64,000 nt of DNA, taken from assembly GCF_020687765.1 (NCBI RefSeq), contig NZ_JAJEWJ010000007.1:62001-126000 (forward strand). The letters run 5' to 3'. Of this stretch, positions 9,598 to 18,814 are shown in pieces (position 1 is the stretch's first letter; every line of letters starts with the position of its first letter). The DNA comes from Sphingobacterium sp. FBM7-1. Lineage in GTDB: Bacteria > Bacteroidota > Bacteroidia > Sphingobacteriales > Sphingobacteriaceae. The translations under genes were made by a program, and so were the position numbers. The notes under the pieces were generated by a model. The model ran no database searches, was not told the DNA's origin, and saw only the letters and a program-made list of their open reading frames with translations.

Positions 9598-10566
9598 ATG
9601 ACAAAGGACAAAGAAAGTTTTTTTAGATCTCATTTTATTATTTTAAAGAATACGGCTTTGGGATTTACGAGTGAAGATAGTTTGAAGTACAGTGCTTCAT
9701 TGGCTTACTATACTGTCTTTTCCTTAGGGCCTATTTTAGTATTGATGATTTCCTTAGCTGGAATCTTTTTAGGTGAGGATGCAATCCAGGGAAAGGTTTT
9801 TGAAGAGTTACGTGGTTTCGTAGGAGCGAGCGCAGCCAGCCAGATTCAAGAGGTAATTCGAAACCTGTCTCTTTCCGGAAAATCGAATATAGCATTACTA
9901 ATAAGTGCTGTGACACTATTGATTGGAGCGACGACCGTATTCGGAGATATTCAGAATTCGATCAATAAAATTTGGCACGTCCGCCCAAAGGTAAAAAAGG
10001 GCTGGTTAAAGATGTTGAAAGATAGGCTACTGTCTTCGTCCTTGGTCATCGGGCTCGGCTTTTTGTTGGTGGTAACCTTAATAATTAATGGTGCCATCCT
10101 AGCTTTCACGGATCGATTACAGCAATATTTTCCAGATGTCACCGTGTTTTTGTTCAACGCCATTAACTTTTTTCTTTCTTTTGGCGTCATCTTCGTGTTA
10201 TTTGCGGTGATTTTTAAGGTTTTACCGGATGTTAATATCGAATGGCGCACCGTTCGATCGGGCGCCCTTTTCACCGGATTGCTTTTTGTAGTCGGGCGCT
10301 TATTGATTGGCATTTATATTGAAAGTTCCGATACAGAATCGACTTATGGTACCGCTAGTTCGATTGTGTTGATTTTGTTATGGGTCTACTATACAGCGGC
10401 AATTTTATACTTAGGGGCAATTTATACCCGTGAATACGCAACCCATAAAGGCGTGCCAATAGAACCGTCCGAGTTCGCGGTACATATAGAAGTCAGAGAA
10501 ATCGAACGGGAGGTGGACGAGATTCCACCAGCACCTTTAACTGATGAAGAAAAAAATGTAGAATAG
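9598..10566 (+). CDS. YihY/virulence factor BrkB family membrane protein
   Basis: A 322-residue polytopic inner-membrane protein with about six hydrophobic segments. Typical family blocks are visible: SLAYYTVFSLGPILV, the GATTVFGDIQNSINKIWHV block, VLPDVNIEWR, and LLWVYYTAAILYLGA. The tail is charged (EREVDEIPPAPLTDEE). Family members are often called ribonuclease BN or transporters, but the ribonuclease label is considered an error and the function is unsettled. A small acidic ORF follows 40 nt downstream and is probably co-transcribed. Confidence 0.9.
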   Translation: MTKDKESFFRSHFIILKNTALGFTSEDSLKYSASLAYYTVFSLGPILVLMISLAGIFLGEDAIQGKVFEELRGFVGASAASQIQEVIRNLSLSGKSNIALLISAVTLLIGATTVFGDIQNSINKIWHVRPKVKKGWLKMLKDRLLSSSLVIGLGFLLVVTLIINGAILAFTDRLQQYFPDVTVFLFNAINFFLSFGVIFVLFAVIFKVLPDVNIEWRTVRSGALFTGLLFVVGRLLIGIYIESSDTESTYGTASSIVLILLWVYYTAAILYLGAIYTREYATHKGVPIEPSEFAVHIEVREIEREVDEIPPAPLTDEEKNVE

Positions 10567-10606
10567 TAGATAAATCATTGGTCGCACGAATAAAATCATA
10601 TTCATT

Positions 10607-10897
10607 ATGCAAGATTCAAGAAAACATAAATCCGGAGAAGAAAAAGAGAAAGACCTGCCCGGATATCCTCATTATCCAGAAGATGAAGATATATTCGAGC
10701 AGGAAGAGCGTATCTTGAGTGACAAGGTAGGCCAGGAAGAAGACGAACGGGAACCATCGCTGGATGAAGGACTGGATGTGCCCGGTTCCGAGTTAGATGA
10801 TACGCAAGAAGATGTTGGTTCAGAAGACGAGGAAAATAATTACTATAGTCTGGGAGGGGATAACCATGAGGATTTAGAACAAAGCGAGGATTTGTAA
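10607..10897 (+). CDS. Small, strongly acidic protein, unknown
   Basis: A 96-residue, highly charged, low-complexity protein rich in Glu and Asp (for example YPEDEDIFEQEE and DVGSEDEEN), with no hydrophobic segment; it is probably disordered and cytoplasmic. It lies 40 nt after the YihY-like gene on the same strand. No family recognised; its acidic sequence gives little functional information. Confidence 0.6.
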   Translation: MQDSRKHKSGEEKEKDLPGYPHYPEDEDIFEQEERILSDKVGQEEDEREPSLDEGLDVPGSELDDTQEDVGSEDEENNYYSLGGDNHEDLEQSEDL

Positions 10898-10976
10898 ATA
10901 TCTTTCCTTTGTCATTTGTTTAGATGACATATAATTGCGCAGTAGAAGAGAGCATAGTTTTTTTCTAAATAATGCT

Positions 10977-10984
10977 TACCTTTG
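10977..10984 (+). promoter_or_regulatory. -7 box of the PurF-type gene; settles the start codon
   Basis: TACCTTTG fits TAnnTTTG, with a T-rich -33 region at about 10957-10965. It overlaps the first codons of the longest possible reading frame (from 10972), so translation must begin downstream, at the ATG at 11002. Confidence 0.7.
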
Positions 10985-11001
10985 CAGCATCAATTCAAGC
11001 T

Positions 11002-12912
11002 ATGAGTGACGCAATAAAACATGAGTGCGGAATAGCACTTGTTCGATTATTAAAACCCCTGTCTTATTATCAAGAAAAATATGGTACGCCCTATTATGGT
11101 GTCAACAAAATGTATCTTCTCATGGAGAAGCAACATAATCGAGGCCAAGATGGAGCGGGTATCGCCACTATTAAATTTGATGTAAAGCCCGGTCATCGAT
11201 ATATCTCCCGATACCGCGCCATGGGCTCCTCTGCAGTAGCAGATATTTTCGAATACATACAAAAGAAATTCGCTGCGGTAAACAAGGCATATCCTGTAGA
11301 GTCTAAGGATACGAAATGGCTCAAACAGCATGTTAGTTTTACCGGAGAGGTCCTGTTAGGGCATTTACGATACGGAACCCATGGGAAAAACAGTATCGAG
11401 AGTTGTCACCCTTTTCTGCGGCAAAATAACTGGATGAGTCGAAATCTTGTTGTGGCGGGTAACTTCAACATGACGAATGTTGACGAACTTCTACAGCAGT
11501 TGTATGAATTGGGACAACATCCGAAAGAACAGGCGGATACCGTTACCGTATTGGAGAAAATTGGCCACTTCTTAGATGATGAAAATCAAGAGTTATTCGA
11601 TAAGTTCAAAAGGGAAGGATATTCTAATATTGAAATAAGTGCATTAATTGCAAAAAATTTAGATGTTGCGAAAATATTGACACGTTCTGCGAAGACTTGG
11701 GATGGTGGCTACACTATTGCGGGAATCTTTGGTCATGGTGATGCTTTTGTCATGCGCGATCCAGCGGGAATACGGCCAGCTTTCTATTATCAAGATGATG
11801 AAGTACTAGTTGTTGCTTCTGAACGTCCCGTTATCCAAACAGCACTCAATATTCCGTTGGAAGCAGTTAAAGAGATTAAGCCGGGACACGCCTTGATTGC
11901 GAAAAAGGATGGTACGATAAGCGAGGAAATGTTCCGGCAACCGGTAGAACAGAAATCCTGTTCGTTTGAGCGCATTTATTTTTCAAGAGGGTCTGATGCT
12001 GATATCTATAAAGAACGCAAAGAATTGGGCCGTTTATTATGTCCACAAGTGCTCAAAGCAGTGGATAATGATATTAAAAACACGGTGTTTTCCTTTATTC
12101 CAAATACGGCAGAAGTGTCGTATTATGGTATGATGGAAGGAATAAATGCATACGTACGAGACTTCCAAAAGGATGTCCTGCTGAATCGTGCGGATAAGAT
12201 TTCTGATGCAGAACTGGAGGAAATGATTAACATTACCCCTCGTTTTGAAAAGCTGAACGTTAAAGATGCCAAGTTACGGACATTTATCACGCAAGATGCC
12301 GATCGTACGGATATGGTACAGCACGTTTATGATACGACTTATGGTATTGTTCAGAACGATGTCGATACGATTGTCGCAATTGATGACTCTATCGTACGAG
12401 GAACCACGCTTAAACAAAGTATATTGACGATCTTAGATCGGTTGCATCCGAAGAAAATTGTCATCGTATCCTCCGCTCCACAAATTCGTTATCCGGATTG
12501 TTATGGGATAGATATGTCAAGGATGGGAGAATTTGTTGCGTTTGAGGCCGCCATTAATTTGTTGAAAAGTGGTGGAATGGCACATGTGATCGATGAAGTA
12601 TATCAGAAATGTCTGGCTTCTCTTTTGATGCCGAAAGATGAAGTGGAGAACTATGTAAAAGCGATTTATGAGCCTTTTACAGACGATGAAATTTCGGCAG
12701 AAATCTCTCGGATTATCCGTCCTCATCATTTAGAAGCAGAGTTGGAGGTTGTTTATCAAACGCTCGATAACCTACATAAAGCTTGTCCGAAGCACTTAGG
12801 AGATTGGTACTTTTCCGGGAACTATCCTACACCAGGCGGTAATAAAGTGGTCAACAGAGCATTTATGAATTGGGTAGAAGGTAAAAATGTACGGGCGTAT
12901 TTTAGTAGTTAA
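11002..12912 (+). CDS. Amidophosphoribosyltransferase-type glutamine amidotransferase (PurF-like)
   Basis: A 636-residue protein from the ATG at 11002. The N-terminal class II glutaminase domain begins MSDAIKHECGIAL, with the presumed nucleophile Cys9 exposed by removal of a short propeptide. The blocks MEKQHNRGQDGAG, LGHLRYGTHGK and GNFNMTN follow. The phosphoribosyltransferase domain carries the PRPP-binding motif VAIDDSIVRGTT. It should transfer amide nitrogen to PRPP in the first step of purine synthesis. It is longer than standard PurF (about 470-500 residues) and belongs to the large Bacteroidota type, which may be a second paralogue. A longer frame from 10972 is rejected because the -7 box lies inside it. 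Confidence 0.88.
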   Translation: MSDAIKHECGIALVRLLKPLSYYQEKYGTPYYGVNKMYLLMEKQHNRGQDGAGIATIKFDVKPGHRYISRYRAMGSSAVADIFEYIQKKFAAVNKAYPVESKDTKWLKQHVSFTGEVLLGHLRYGTHGKNSIESCHPFLRQNNWMSRNLVVAGNFNMTNVDELLQQLYELGQHPKEQADTVTVLEKIGHFLDDENQELFDKFKREGYSNIEISALIAKNLDVAKILTRSAKTWDGGYTIAGIFGHGDAFVMRDPAGIRPAFYYQDDEVLVVASERPVIQTALNIPLEAVKEIKPGHALIAKKDGTISEEMFRQPVEQKSCSFERIYFSRGSDADIYKERKELGRLLCPQVLKAVDNDIKNTVFSFIPNTAEVSYYGMMEGINAYVRDFQKDVLLNRADKISDAELEEMINITPRFEKLNVKDAKLRTFITQDADRTDMVQHVYDTTYGIVQNDVDTIVAIDDSIVRGTTLKQSILTILDRLHPKKIVIVSSAPQIRYPDCYGIDMSRMGEFVAFEAAINLLKSGGMAHVIDEVYQKCLASLLMPKDEVENYVKAIYEPFTDDEISAEISRIIRPHHLEAELEVVYQTLDNLHKACPKHLGDWYFSGNYPTPGGNKVVNRAFMNWVEGKNVRAYFSS

Positions 12913-12954
12913 TTGCTTTTTCATTTTTTATTTTTAAAATTTTACATAATTGCA

Positions 12955-12962
12955 TATCTTTG
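12955..12962 (+). promoter_or_regulatory. -7 box of the rplU-rpmA operon
   Basis: TATCTTTG is a perfect TAnnTTTG match, 37 nt before the rplU ATG, in an AT-rich intergenic region. Confidence 0.7.
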
Positions 12963-12999
12963 CAGCTTATTGAAATATTAACAATTTATATTAATAACA

Positions 13000-13311
13000 A
13001 TGTACGCAATAGTAAATATAGCAGGACAGCAATTTAAGGTTGCAAAAGACCAGTATCTTTTTGTGCACCGTTTACAAGGAGATGAAGGCGCTAGTATTGA
13101 ATTTGACAATGTATTGTTAGCAGAAGATGCTGGTAAATTCACGGTAGGTGCGCCTACTATTGAAGGAGCGAAAGTTTCGGCTACGATTTTGTCTCATTTA
13201 AAAGGTGATAAGGTTATCGTTTTCAAAAAGAAACGTCGTAAAGGCTATAAAAAGAAAAATGGTCACCGTCAACAATTTACCAAAATCCAAATAACAGGCA
13301 TTACGCTGTAA
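13000..13311 (+). CDS. rplU: 50S ribosomal protein L21
   Basis: A 103-residue protein with the standard L21 start ([18 protein letters not shown]) and the basic C-terminal rRNA-binding stretch ([14 protein letters not shown]). It binds 23S rRNA in the large subunit. It forms the conserved pair with rpmA 53 nt downstream, from a -7 box at 12955. Confidence 0.98.
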   Translation: MYAIVNIAGQQFKVAKDQYLFVHRLQGDEGASIEFDNVLLAEDAGKFTVGAPTIEGAKVSATILSHLKGDKVIVFKKKRRKGYKKKNGHRQQFTKIQITGITL

Positions 13312-13364
13312 GGAGCAAAACAAGAATTTTTAATCTGACGTTACGTCATAAATTAAGATAAAAG

Positions 13365-13631
13365 ATGGCACACAAAAAAGGTGCGGGTAGTTCAAAGAAC
13401 GGCCGTGAGTCACACAGTAAGAGATTGGGCGTTAAAATTTTTGGCGGTCAACAAGCTATTGCTGGTAACATTATAGTTCGTCAGCGCGGTACAAAACATA
13501 ACCCGGATAAAAATGTAGGTATGGGGAAAGACCATACATTGCATGCTTTGGTTGATGGTACTGTAGTTTTCCGTAAAAAAGCAGACAATAAATCTTATGT
13601 GTCCGTAGTTCCTGCGGAGCAAGTAAACTAA
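13365..13631 (+). CDS. rpmA: 50S ribosomal protein L27
   Basis: An 88-residue protein with the L27 start [16 protein letters not shown] and the [16 protein letters not shown] block. The N-terminal tail of L27 reaches the peptidyl-transferase centre. There is no Firmicutes-type cleavable N-terminal extension. It is the second gene of the rplU operon and is followed by two strong hairpins. Confidence 0.98.
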   Translation: MAHKKGAGSSKNGRESHSKRLGVKIFGGQQAIAGNIIVRQRGTKHNPDKNVGMGKDHTLHALVDGTVVFRKKADNKSYVSVVPAEQVN

Positions 13632-13652
13632 GTTTTATTGTATAAAAATTAG

Positions 13653-13694
13653 AAAAAAGAAGCCGCTTCGTATTTACGAAGCGGCTTCTTTTTT
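13653..13694. terminator. Intrinsic terminator, first of two (rpmA/queA)
   Basis: A perfect 20-base inverted repeat with a two-base loop (centre GCCGCTTCGTA..TACGAAGCGGC), with an A-run on the left arm and a T-run on the right, so it can act on either strand between the convergent genes. Confidence 0.92.
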
Positions 13695-13712
13695 TGTTTA
13701 CAGTTCTCCAAA

Positions 13713-13750
13713 AAAAAGAAGAGCGGTAATTTCCTACCGCTCTTCTTTTT
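13713..13750. terminator. Intrinsic terminator, second of two (rpmA/queA)
   Basis: A second inverted repeat with 16-base arms (core GAAGAGCGGTA/TACCGCTCTTC) and a six-base loop, again flanked by A and T runs. It lies just before the queA stop codon and probably terminates queA on the minus strand, with the other serving rpmA. Confidence 0.9.
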
Positions 13751-13772
13751 AGTGTATCTGAATGATGCCTTA

Positions 13773-14822
13773 CTAAATGATTAACATCGCATCACCGTAA
13801 GAATAAAATCTATATTTCTCTTTTACCGCTACCTCGTATGCATTCATTACATTTTCATATCCACCGAACGCCGCGATCATTACCAAAAGGGTAGATTCCG
13901 GTGTATGAAAATTTGTGATCATGGAATTGGCAATGCTGAAATCGTACGGAGGATAGATAAATTTGCTAGTCCAATCATTTGCAGCTTTAAGGTGTTTATC
14001 TGCCGAAACGGAGGATTCAATAGCGCGCATGGAAGTCGTGCCCACCGAACAGATACGGCGTTTCTCATCGAGACCCCTGTTTACAGTGCGTGCAGCTTCC
14101 TCACTAATAATAAATTGTTCAGAGTCCATCTTATGTTTAGTAAGATCTTCTACTTCTACCGTTCGGAAAGTTCCTAAACCTACGTGCAAGGTCACCTCAG
14201 CAAATTCGACACCCTTTAATTCTAATCGCTTCATCAACTCCCGTGAGAAGTGAAGTCCAGCGGTGGGAGCTGCCACGGCGCCCTCATTTTTCGCATATAT
14301 CGTTTGATAGCGAAACTTATCTTCCGGAGTTGCCTTACGCTTTATGTATTTAGGGAGCGGCGTTTCTCCTAAGATTTCAATATTACGTCGGAATTCTTCG
14401 TCCGTACCGTCAAAAAGAAATCGAATAGTACGTCCCCGCGAAGTCGTATTGTCCACAACTTCGGCCACCAACAAATCTTCTTCACCAAAATATAGTTTGT
14501 TACCAACTCGGATTTTACGTGCTGGGTCAACTAAAACATCCCACAGACGTAACTCTTTGTTCAACTCTCTTAATAAAAACACTTCAATTGTGGCCCCAGT
14601 TTTTTCTTTGTTGCCATACATGCGAGCTGGAAACACTTTGGTGTTATTCAAAATCATGACATCCTTGTCATCAAAGTAATCCAGTACATCTTTAAAAATT
14701 TTGTGTTCTATTTTTCCCGAATCACGATGCAAAACCATTAAACGCGATTCATCACGATGTTCTGATGGTTCGCTTGCCAACAATGATTCCGGTAAATTGA
14801 ATTTAAATTGTGATAATTTCAT
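13773..14822 (-). CDS. queA: tRNA preQ1(34) S-adenosylmethionine ribosyltransferase-isomerase QueA
   Basis: A 349-residue enzyme that transfers and isomerises ribose from S-adenosylmethionine onto preQ1 at the tRNA wobble position, making epoxyqueuosine. Family blocks are clear: [19 protein letters not shown] at the start, [34 protein letters not shown], and the C-terminal [18 protein letters not shown]. Length is normal. Single gene; a -7 box candidate lies about 135 nt upstream at 14957-14964. Confidence 0.96.
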   Translation of the reverse strand: MKLSQFKFNLPESLLASEPSEHRDESRLMVLHRDSGKIEHKIFKDVLDYFDDKDVMILNNTKVFPARMYGNKEKTGATIEVFLLRELNKELRLWDVLVDPARKIRVGNKLYFGEEDLLVAEVVDNTTSRGRTIRFLFDGTDEEFRRNIEILGETPLPKYIKRKATPEDKFRYQTIYAKNEGAVAAPTAGLHFSRELMKRLELKGVEFAEVTLHVGLGTFRTVEVEDLTKHKMDSEQFIISEEAARTVNRGLDEKRRICSVGTTSMRAIESSVSADKHLKAANDWTSKFIYPPYDFSIANSMITNFHTPESTLLVMIAAFGGYENVMNAYEVAVKEKYRFYSYGDAMLII

Positions 14823-14950
14823 CTAATTACTTTTTTATCTGTTGAGAGCACGTGATGCACATTAATAAAATAGGATGTACCTCACGATTCATTTGTTTCG
14901 ATATGCTTTTTGTTGAAACCTAACAAATAAGCTCAGTTTGGGTTCCAAAA

Positions 14951-14970
14951 ATGCTTACAAAGTTAAGCAT
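14951..14970 (-). promoter_or_regulatory. Candidate queA promoter within an inverted repeat
   Basis: On the minus strand TAACTTTG (14964-14957) is a good -7 box. It sits in an inverted repeat with 7-base arms (ATGCTTA/TAAGCAT, six-base spacer), which could be an operator. The repeat is also upstream of the plus-strand permease gene. Role inferred from position only. Confidence 0.4.
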
Positions 14971-15006
14971 AATAAAGCGAAAAAAAATATTTACTTTTAT
15001 CCCTAT

Positions 15007-16251
15007 ATGTTTTCGGTTTTTACGCTTATTAAGGAAAGTTTTCTATTTGCAATATCGGCATTGCGGGATAACCGTACGCGTACATTGCTGTCTTTGTTAG
15101 GAGTAACGATCGGTATCATGACGATTATCAGTGTTTTTTCTGCAGTCGATACGTTAAGAAATAACTTAGAAGAATCTGTTCGTAAAATAGGAAGCCGCAC
15201 ACTCTATGTAGAAAAATGGCCGTGGGGCGGCGGTGGGGATTATCCCTGGTGGAGATATATCAATCGGCCTGAGCCAAAATATGCCGATTTTGAAGTCGTG
15301 AAAAGTCGGATGACTACAGCAGAACAAGTTGCTTATTCTATAAATATTCCTAATGCTACTGCGAAATACTTGAACAATTCGGCATCCAATATCAATATAA
15401 CAGCGGTGACGCACGAAATGTATTCCATCAGGAATCTAGATATAGTAGATGGTCGCTATTTTACTGAACAGGAATCACGATCGGGAAGCCATCGCGTTAT
15501 TCTAGGAGCTACGATTGCCGAAGGGCTCTTTCCTAATACGACACCGATTGGGAAGTACGTAACACTTTTAGGGAGAAAATTGCAGGTTGTGGGCGTATTG
15601 AAGAGAGAGGGTTCGGGCGTGTTACTGAATGTTTCTAATGACGAGGTGGCCTATATACCTTTCCTCTTAGCCAGAAATCTTGTGAATTACGAAAACTATG
15701 GTCCTAGTATAGCGGTAGAAGTCAAACGAGATTACGCGTTAGAAGAAGCCGAAAGTGAATTAATAGGACTGTTGCGCTCGGCTCGTCGTTTACCTCCGCA
15801 GCGGGAAGATAATTTTTCGATCAACCAAACTACGCTGATCACTGCCCAACTGGATCAGATGTTTGCGATTATTAACCTAGCTGGATTTTTCATCGGTATA
15901 TTTTCTATTCTTGTCGGCGGCTTCGGTATTGCCAATATCATGTTTGTTAGTGTAAAAGAGCGCACGAATCTGATCGGTATACAGAAAGCATTGGGGGCAA
16001 AGCAATTTTTCATTCTATCCCAATTTTTAATCGAAAGTATTCTACTGTGCCTTATCGGAGGAGGGATCGGTCTGCTAATGGTTTATGGGCTTGCTGCTTT
16101 GGCAACTATATTGACGGGCATGGTGATCATCGTCAGTCTGAAGATGGTTATACTGACGACCGTGTTATCTACCCTTATTGGACTGATTTCGGGAATCGTA
16201 CCCGCTATCCAAGCCGCCAAACTTGATCCCGTAGAAGCCATCCGTAGTTAG
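15007..16251 (+). CDS. MacB/FtsX-type ABC transporter permease
   Basis: A 414-residue permease with the MacB topology: an N-terminal membrane segment after the amphipathic LRDNRTRTLLSLLGVTIG block, a large periplasmic MacB-PCD-like domain (about 45-260), and three C-terminal membrane helices containing the FtsX signature (VKERTNLIGIQKALGA). It ends with the usual AAKLDPVEAIR motif. A longer frame reaches upstream to a TTG at 14938, but the added residues are Lys/Asn rich and not family-like; ATG 15007 gives the usual N-terminus. No ATPase gene is adjacent, so its partner must lie elsewhere. Confidence 0.9.
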   Translation: MFSVFTLIKESFLFAISALRDNRTRTLLSLLGVTIGIMTIISVFSAVDTLRNNLEESVRKIGSRTLYVEKWPWGGGGDYPWWRYINRPEPKYADFEVVKSRMTTAEQVAYSINIPNATAKYLNNSASNINITAVTHEMYSIRNLDIVDGRYFTEQESRSGSHRVILGATIAEGLFPNTTPIGKYVTLLGRKLQVVGVLKREGSGVLLNVSNDEVAYIPFLLARNLVNYENYGPSIAVEVKRDYALEEAESELIGLLRSARRLPPQREDNFSINQTTLITAQLDQMFAIINLAGFFIGIFSILVGGFGIANIMFVSVKERTNLIGIQKALGAKQFFILSQFLIESILLCLIGGGIGLLMVYGLAALATILTGMVIIVSLKMVILTTVLSTLIGLISGIVPAIQAAKLDPVEAIRS

Positions 16252-16340
16252 ATAATTCCGGTTTTTTGTTTTCTTTTTGTCGAATTTTATCGTACTTTAA
16301 TACCGATGTAACCCCGACACAAAACTAAATAGAAAAGAAT

Positions 16341-18800
16341 ATGGCAGAATCCCAAAAAAAAGGAGAGATCGCTACGGATATATTGCAGGAAGAAACCTTG
16401 GATAATATCCATCACGTCAATAATCCTGTGCTTGATGTGCCTGCGGTGGAGAAAAAGTACTTGAATGCGATACTTTCCTACAGTAAGCAGGGTAATGTAT
16501 TTGTATTTACTGACGGGAAAGCCAGCGTAGAAATTAAGATTTTTTCAGACGACATTATTCGGGTACGTTTGGCTCCGAGAAACCTGTTTCTAGAAGACTT
16601 TTCTTATGCCATAAAAAAAGATCTCGATCTACACCCTACGTCTTTTACGCTTGTAGAGACAGACGATGCGTTTCAAATTAAAACCAACGCCGTGATTTGT
16701 CAATTACAAAAAAAAGATTTTCTAGTATCCTTCGAGACGCCGGAGGGAAAAGTGATGAATGCTGACCAACAGCCGATGCACTGGGAGGAAAATCCTGAGT
16801 TTGGCGGGTATTATGTGTATTGTACAAAAGATACACCGGCGGATGAGGCATTTTTTGGATTGGGCGACAAATCTACAAATCTAAACTTACGCGGAAAGCG
16901 ATTTCAGAATTGGAATTCAGATACCTACGGTTTCGGATTTAACCAAGATCCCTTATATAAAACCATTCCGTTTTATGTTGGTGTAACAGGCGGCGATGCC
17001 TATGGTATTTTTTTCGATAACACTTTTAAGACTTATTTTGACTTTGCGGCCGAACGACCGGATCAGACAAGCTATTGGTCGGAGGGAGGAGAATTGCAAT
17101 ACTATTACCTCCACGGGCCGCAGATGATGGACGTTGTAAAGCGATATCACGAACTGACAGGCACCCACGATATGCCTCCTTTATGGGCCATTGGCTATCA
17201 TCAATGTCGTTGGAGTTATTATCCAGAAGCGAATGTACGGGAGGTTGCTTATGAATTCCGTAAACGTCAGATACCCTGCGATGCTATTTATCTCGACATC
17301 GACTATATGGATGGTTATCGGTGCTTTACTTGGAATAAGCGCTATTTCCCCGATCCGCGAAAGATGATCTCCGATTTAGCGGCCGATGGTTTTAGAACGG
17401 TTGTCATGATCGATCCAGGTATTAAAGTGGATGAGGATTATTGGGTGTTCAACGAAGGTAAAGAAAACAAATATTTCTGTCGCAGGGGAGACGATTACTA
17501 TATGGAGGGTTACGTATGGCCCGGTCGTTGTCAATTTCCGGATTATACCAATCCCAAAGTGCGCGAATGGTGGGGAACCCTATACCGTGGTTTGGTAGCC
17601 GATGGTGTGGCGGGTGTATGGAATGATATGAACGAACCAGCTGTATTTGGTCGCGGGACTTTCCCGGATGATGTGCGACATTATTTTGAAGGTTTGCGGG
17701 GGTCTCACCGTAAAGCACATAATATATATGGCATGCAGATGGTGCGAGCTACATTTGACGGCTTAAAGAAACTTCAGAAAAACAGACGCCCATTTACAAT
17801 TACCCGAGCAGCTTATGCAGGTGTACAACGTTATTCGTCCGTGTGGACGGGCGACAACATTGCAACATGGGAACATTTAAAGATCGGTATACTCCAACTA
17901 CAGCGCCTGTCCGTTTCAGGCTTGTCATTTTGTGGTACGGACATCGGCGGGTTTACCGGCGAGCCGGACGGCGAACTTTATACCCGCTGGATGCAATTTG
18001 GCGTATTCTCTCCATTTATGCGCGTCCATTCTGCCGGCGATACGCGTGATAGAGAACCTTGGAGTTTTGGTCCTGAATGGGAAGCTATCTGTAAGAAATT
18101 TATTGAACTTCGTTATCAGCTGTTGCCTTATTTTTATACGGTCTTTTGGAGACAGTATAAGTATAAGGAGCCAATTTTACGTCCTGTTTCTTTGTTAGAA
18201 CAACATAAGCCTGAAAATCTGCAACGGGAAGAAGAATTTGCTTTCGGACATCATATTCTTGTTTCGCCGGTTATTCAACCGGGGCAGCAATCCAAGATTG
18301 TATATTTGCCCGAGGGGAATTGGTATTATTATTTTGATCATGCCGTATTGGAGGGCGGACAAGAACATACCGTAGAAACCCCATTAAACGAAATGCCTAT
18401 TTTTATTCGCGGCGGAAGTATTATTCCTGAATTTCCGGTAATGCAATACACGATGGAAAAGAATATCGACGCGTTGAAATTAAATGTATTTTGGGCCCAA
18501 GGACGACATGAATCTCACGTTTATATAGACCACGGAGAGACCTTCGCTTACGAACAAAGTGTATACAACGAGAAATATTTTATCGTCGAGGGAGAACAAA
18601 ATAGCTTGACAATCGTCCAACATACGGAAGGGATGTATCATGAACGTTTTGACAATTATAAAATATACGTTATTGGACTCCCGTTTGATGTGTATCATGT
18701 GGAGGTAGATGGTGATTTGTTAGAGATGTTTGTGGAAGAAGATGGAAAGCACTATGTAGAAGTCGAGAAAGAGTTTAGACGGTTAACCATTTCAAAATAA
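16341..18800 (+). CDS. Glycoside hydrolase family 31 alpha-glucosidase
   Basis: An 819-residue GH31 enzyme. The nucleophile motif GVWNDMNEPAVF and the acid/base region HSAGDTRDREPW are intact, as are DAIYLDIDYMDGYRCFTW and the upstream beta-sandwich domain (FFGLGDKSTNLNLRG). There is no signal peptide, so it is cytoplasmic. It starts a tight four-gene run with glgB, glgA and glgC (gaps of 14, 1 and 10 nt), which points to alpha-glucan or maltodextrin trimming linked to glycogen turnover. Confidence 0.94.
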   Translation: MAESQKKGEIATDILQEETLDNIHHVNNPVLDVPAVEKKYLNAILSYSKQGNVFVFTDGKASVEIKIFSDDIIRVRLAPRNLFLEDFSYAIKKDLDLHPTSFTLVETDDAFQIKTNAVICQLQKKDFLVSFETPEGKVMNADQQPMHWEENPEFGGYYVYCTKDTPADEAFFGLGDKSTNLNLRGKRFQNWNSDTYGFGFNQDPLYKTIPFYVGVTGGDAYGIFFDNTFKTYFDFAAERPDQTSYWSEGGELQYYYLHGPQMMDVVKRYHELTGTHDMPPLWAIGYHQCRWSYYPEANVREVAYEFRKRQIPCDAIYLDIDYMDGYRCFTWNKRYFPDPRKMISDLAADGFRTVVMIDPGIKVDEDYWVFNEGKENKYFCRRGDDYYMEGYVWPGRCQFPDYTNPKVREWWGTLYRGLVADGVAGVWNDMNEPAVFGRGTFPDDVRHYFEGLRGSHRKAHNIYGMQMVRATFDGLKKLQKNRRPFTITRAAYAGVQRYSSVWTGDNIATWEHLKIGILQLQRLSVSGLSFCGTDIGGFTGEPDGELYTRWMQFGVFSPFMRVHSAGDTRDREPWSFGPEWEAICKKFIELRYQLLPYFYTVFWRQYKYKEPILRPVSLLEQHKPENLQREEEFAFGHHILVSPVIQPGQQSKIVYLPEGNWYYYFDHAVLEGGQEHTVETPLNEMPIFIRGGSIIPEFPVMQYTMEKNIDALKLNVFWAQGRHESHVYIDHGETFAYEQSVYNEKYFIVEGEQNSLTIVQHTEGMYHERFDNYKIYVIGLPFDVYHVEVDGDLLEMFVEEDGKHYVEVEKEFRRLTISK

Positions 18801-18814
18801 AAACAACTTAGGTT

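Noticed and set aside
10972..11001. Longer N-terminus for the PurF-like protein
   Set aside because: The -7 box lies inside these codons, and the family start (MSDAIKHECGIA) begins at 11002.
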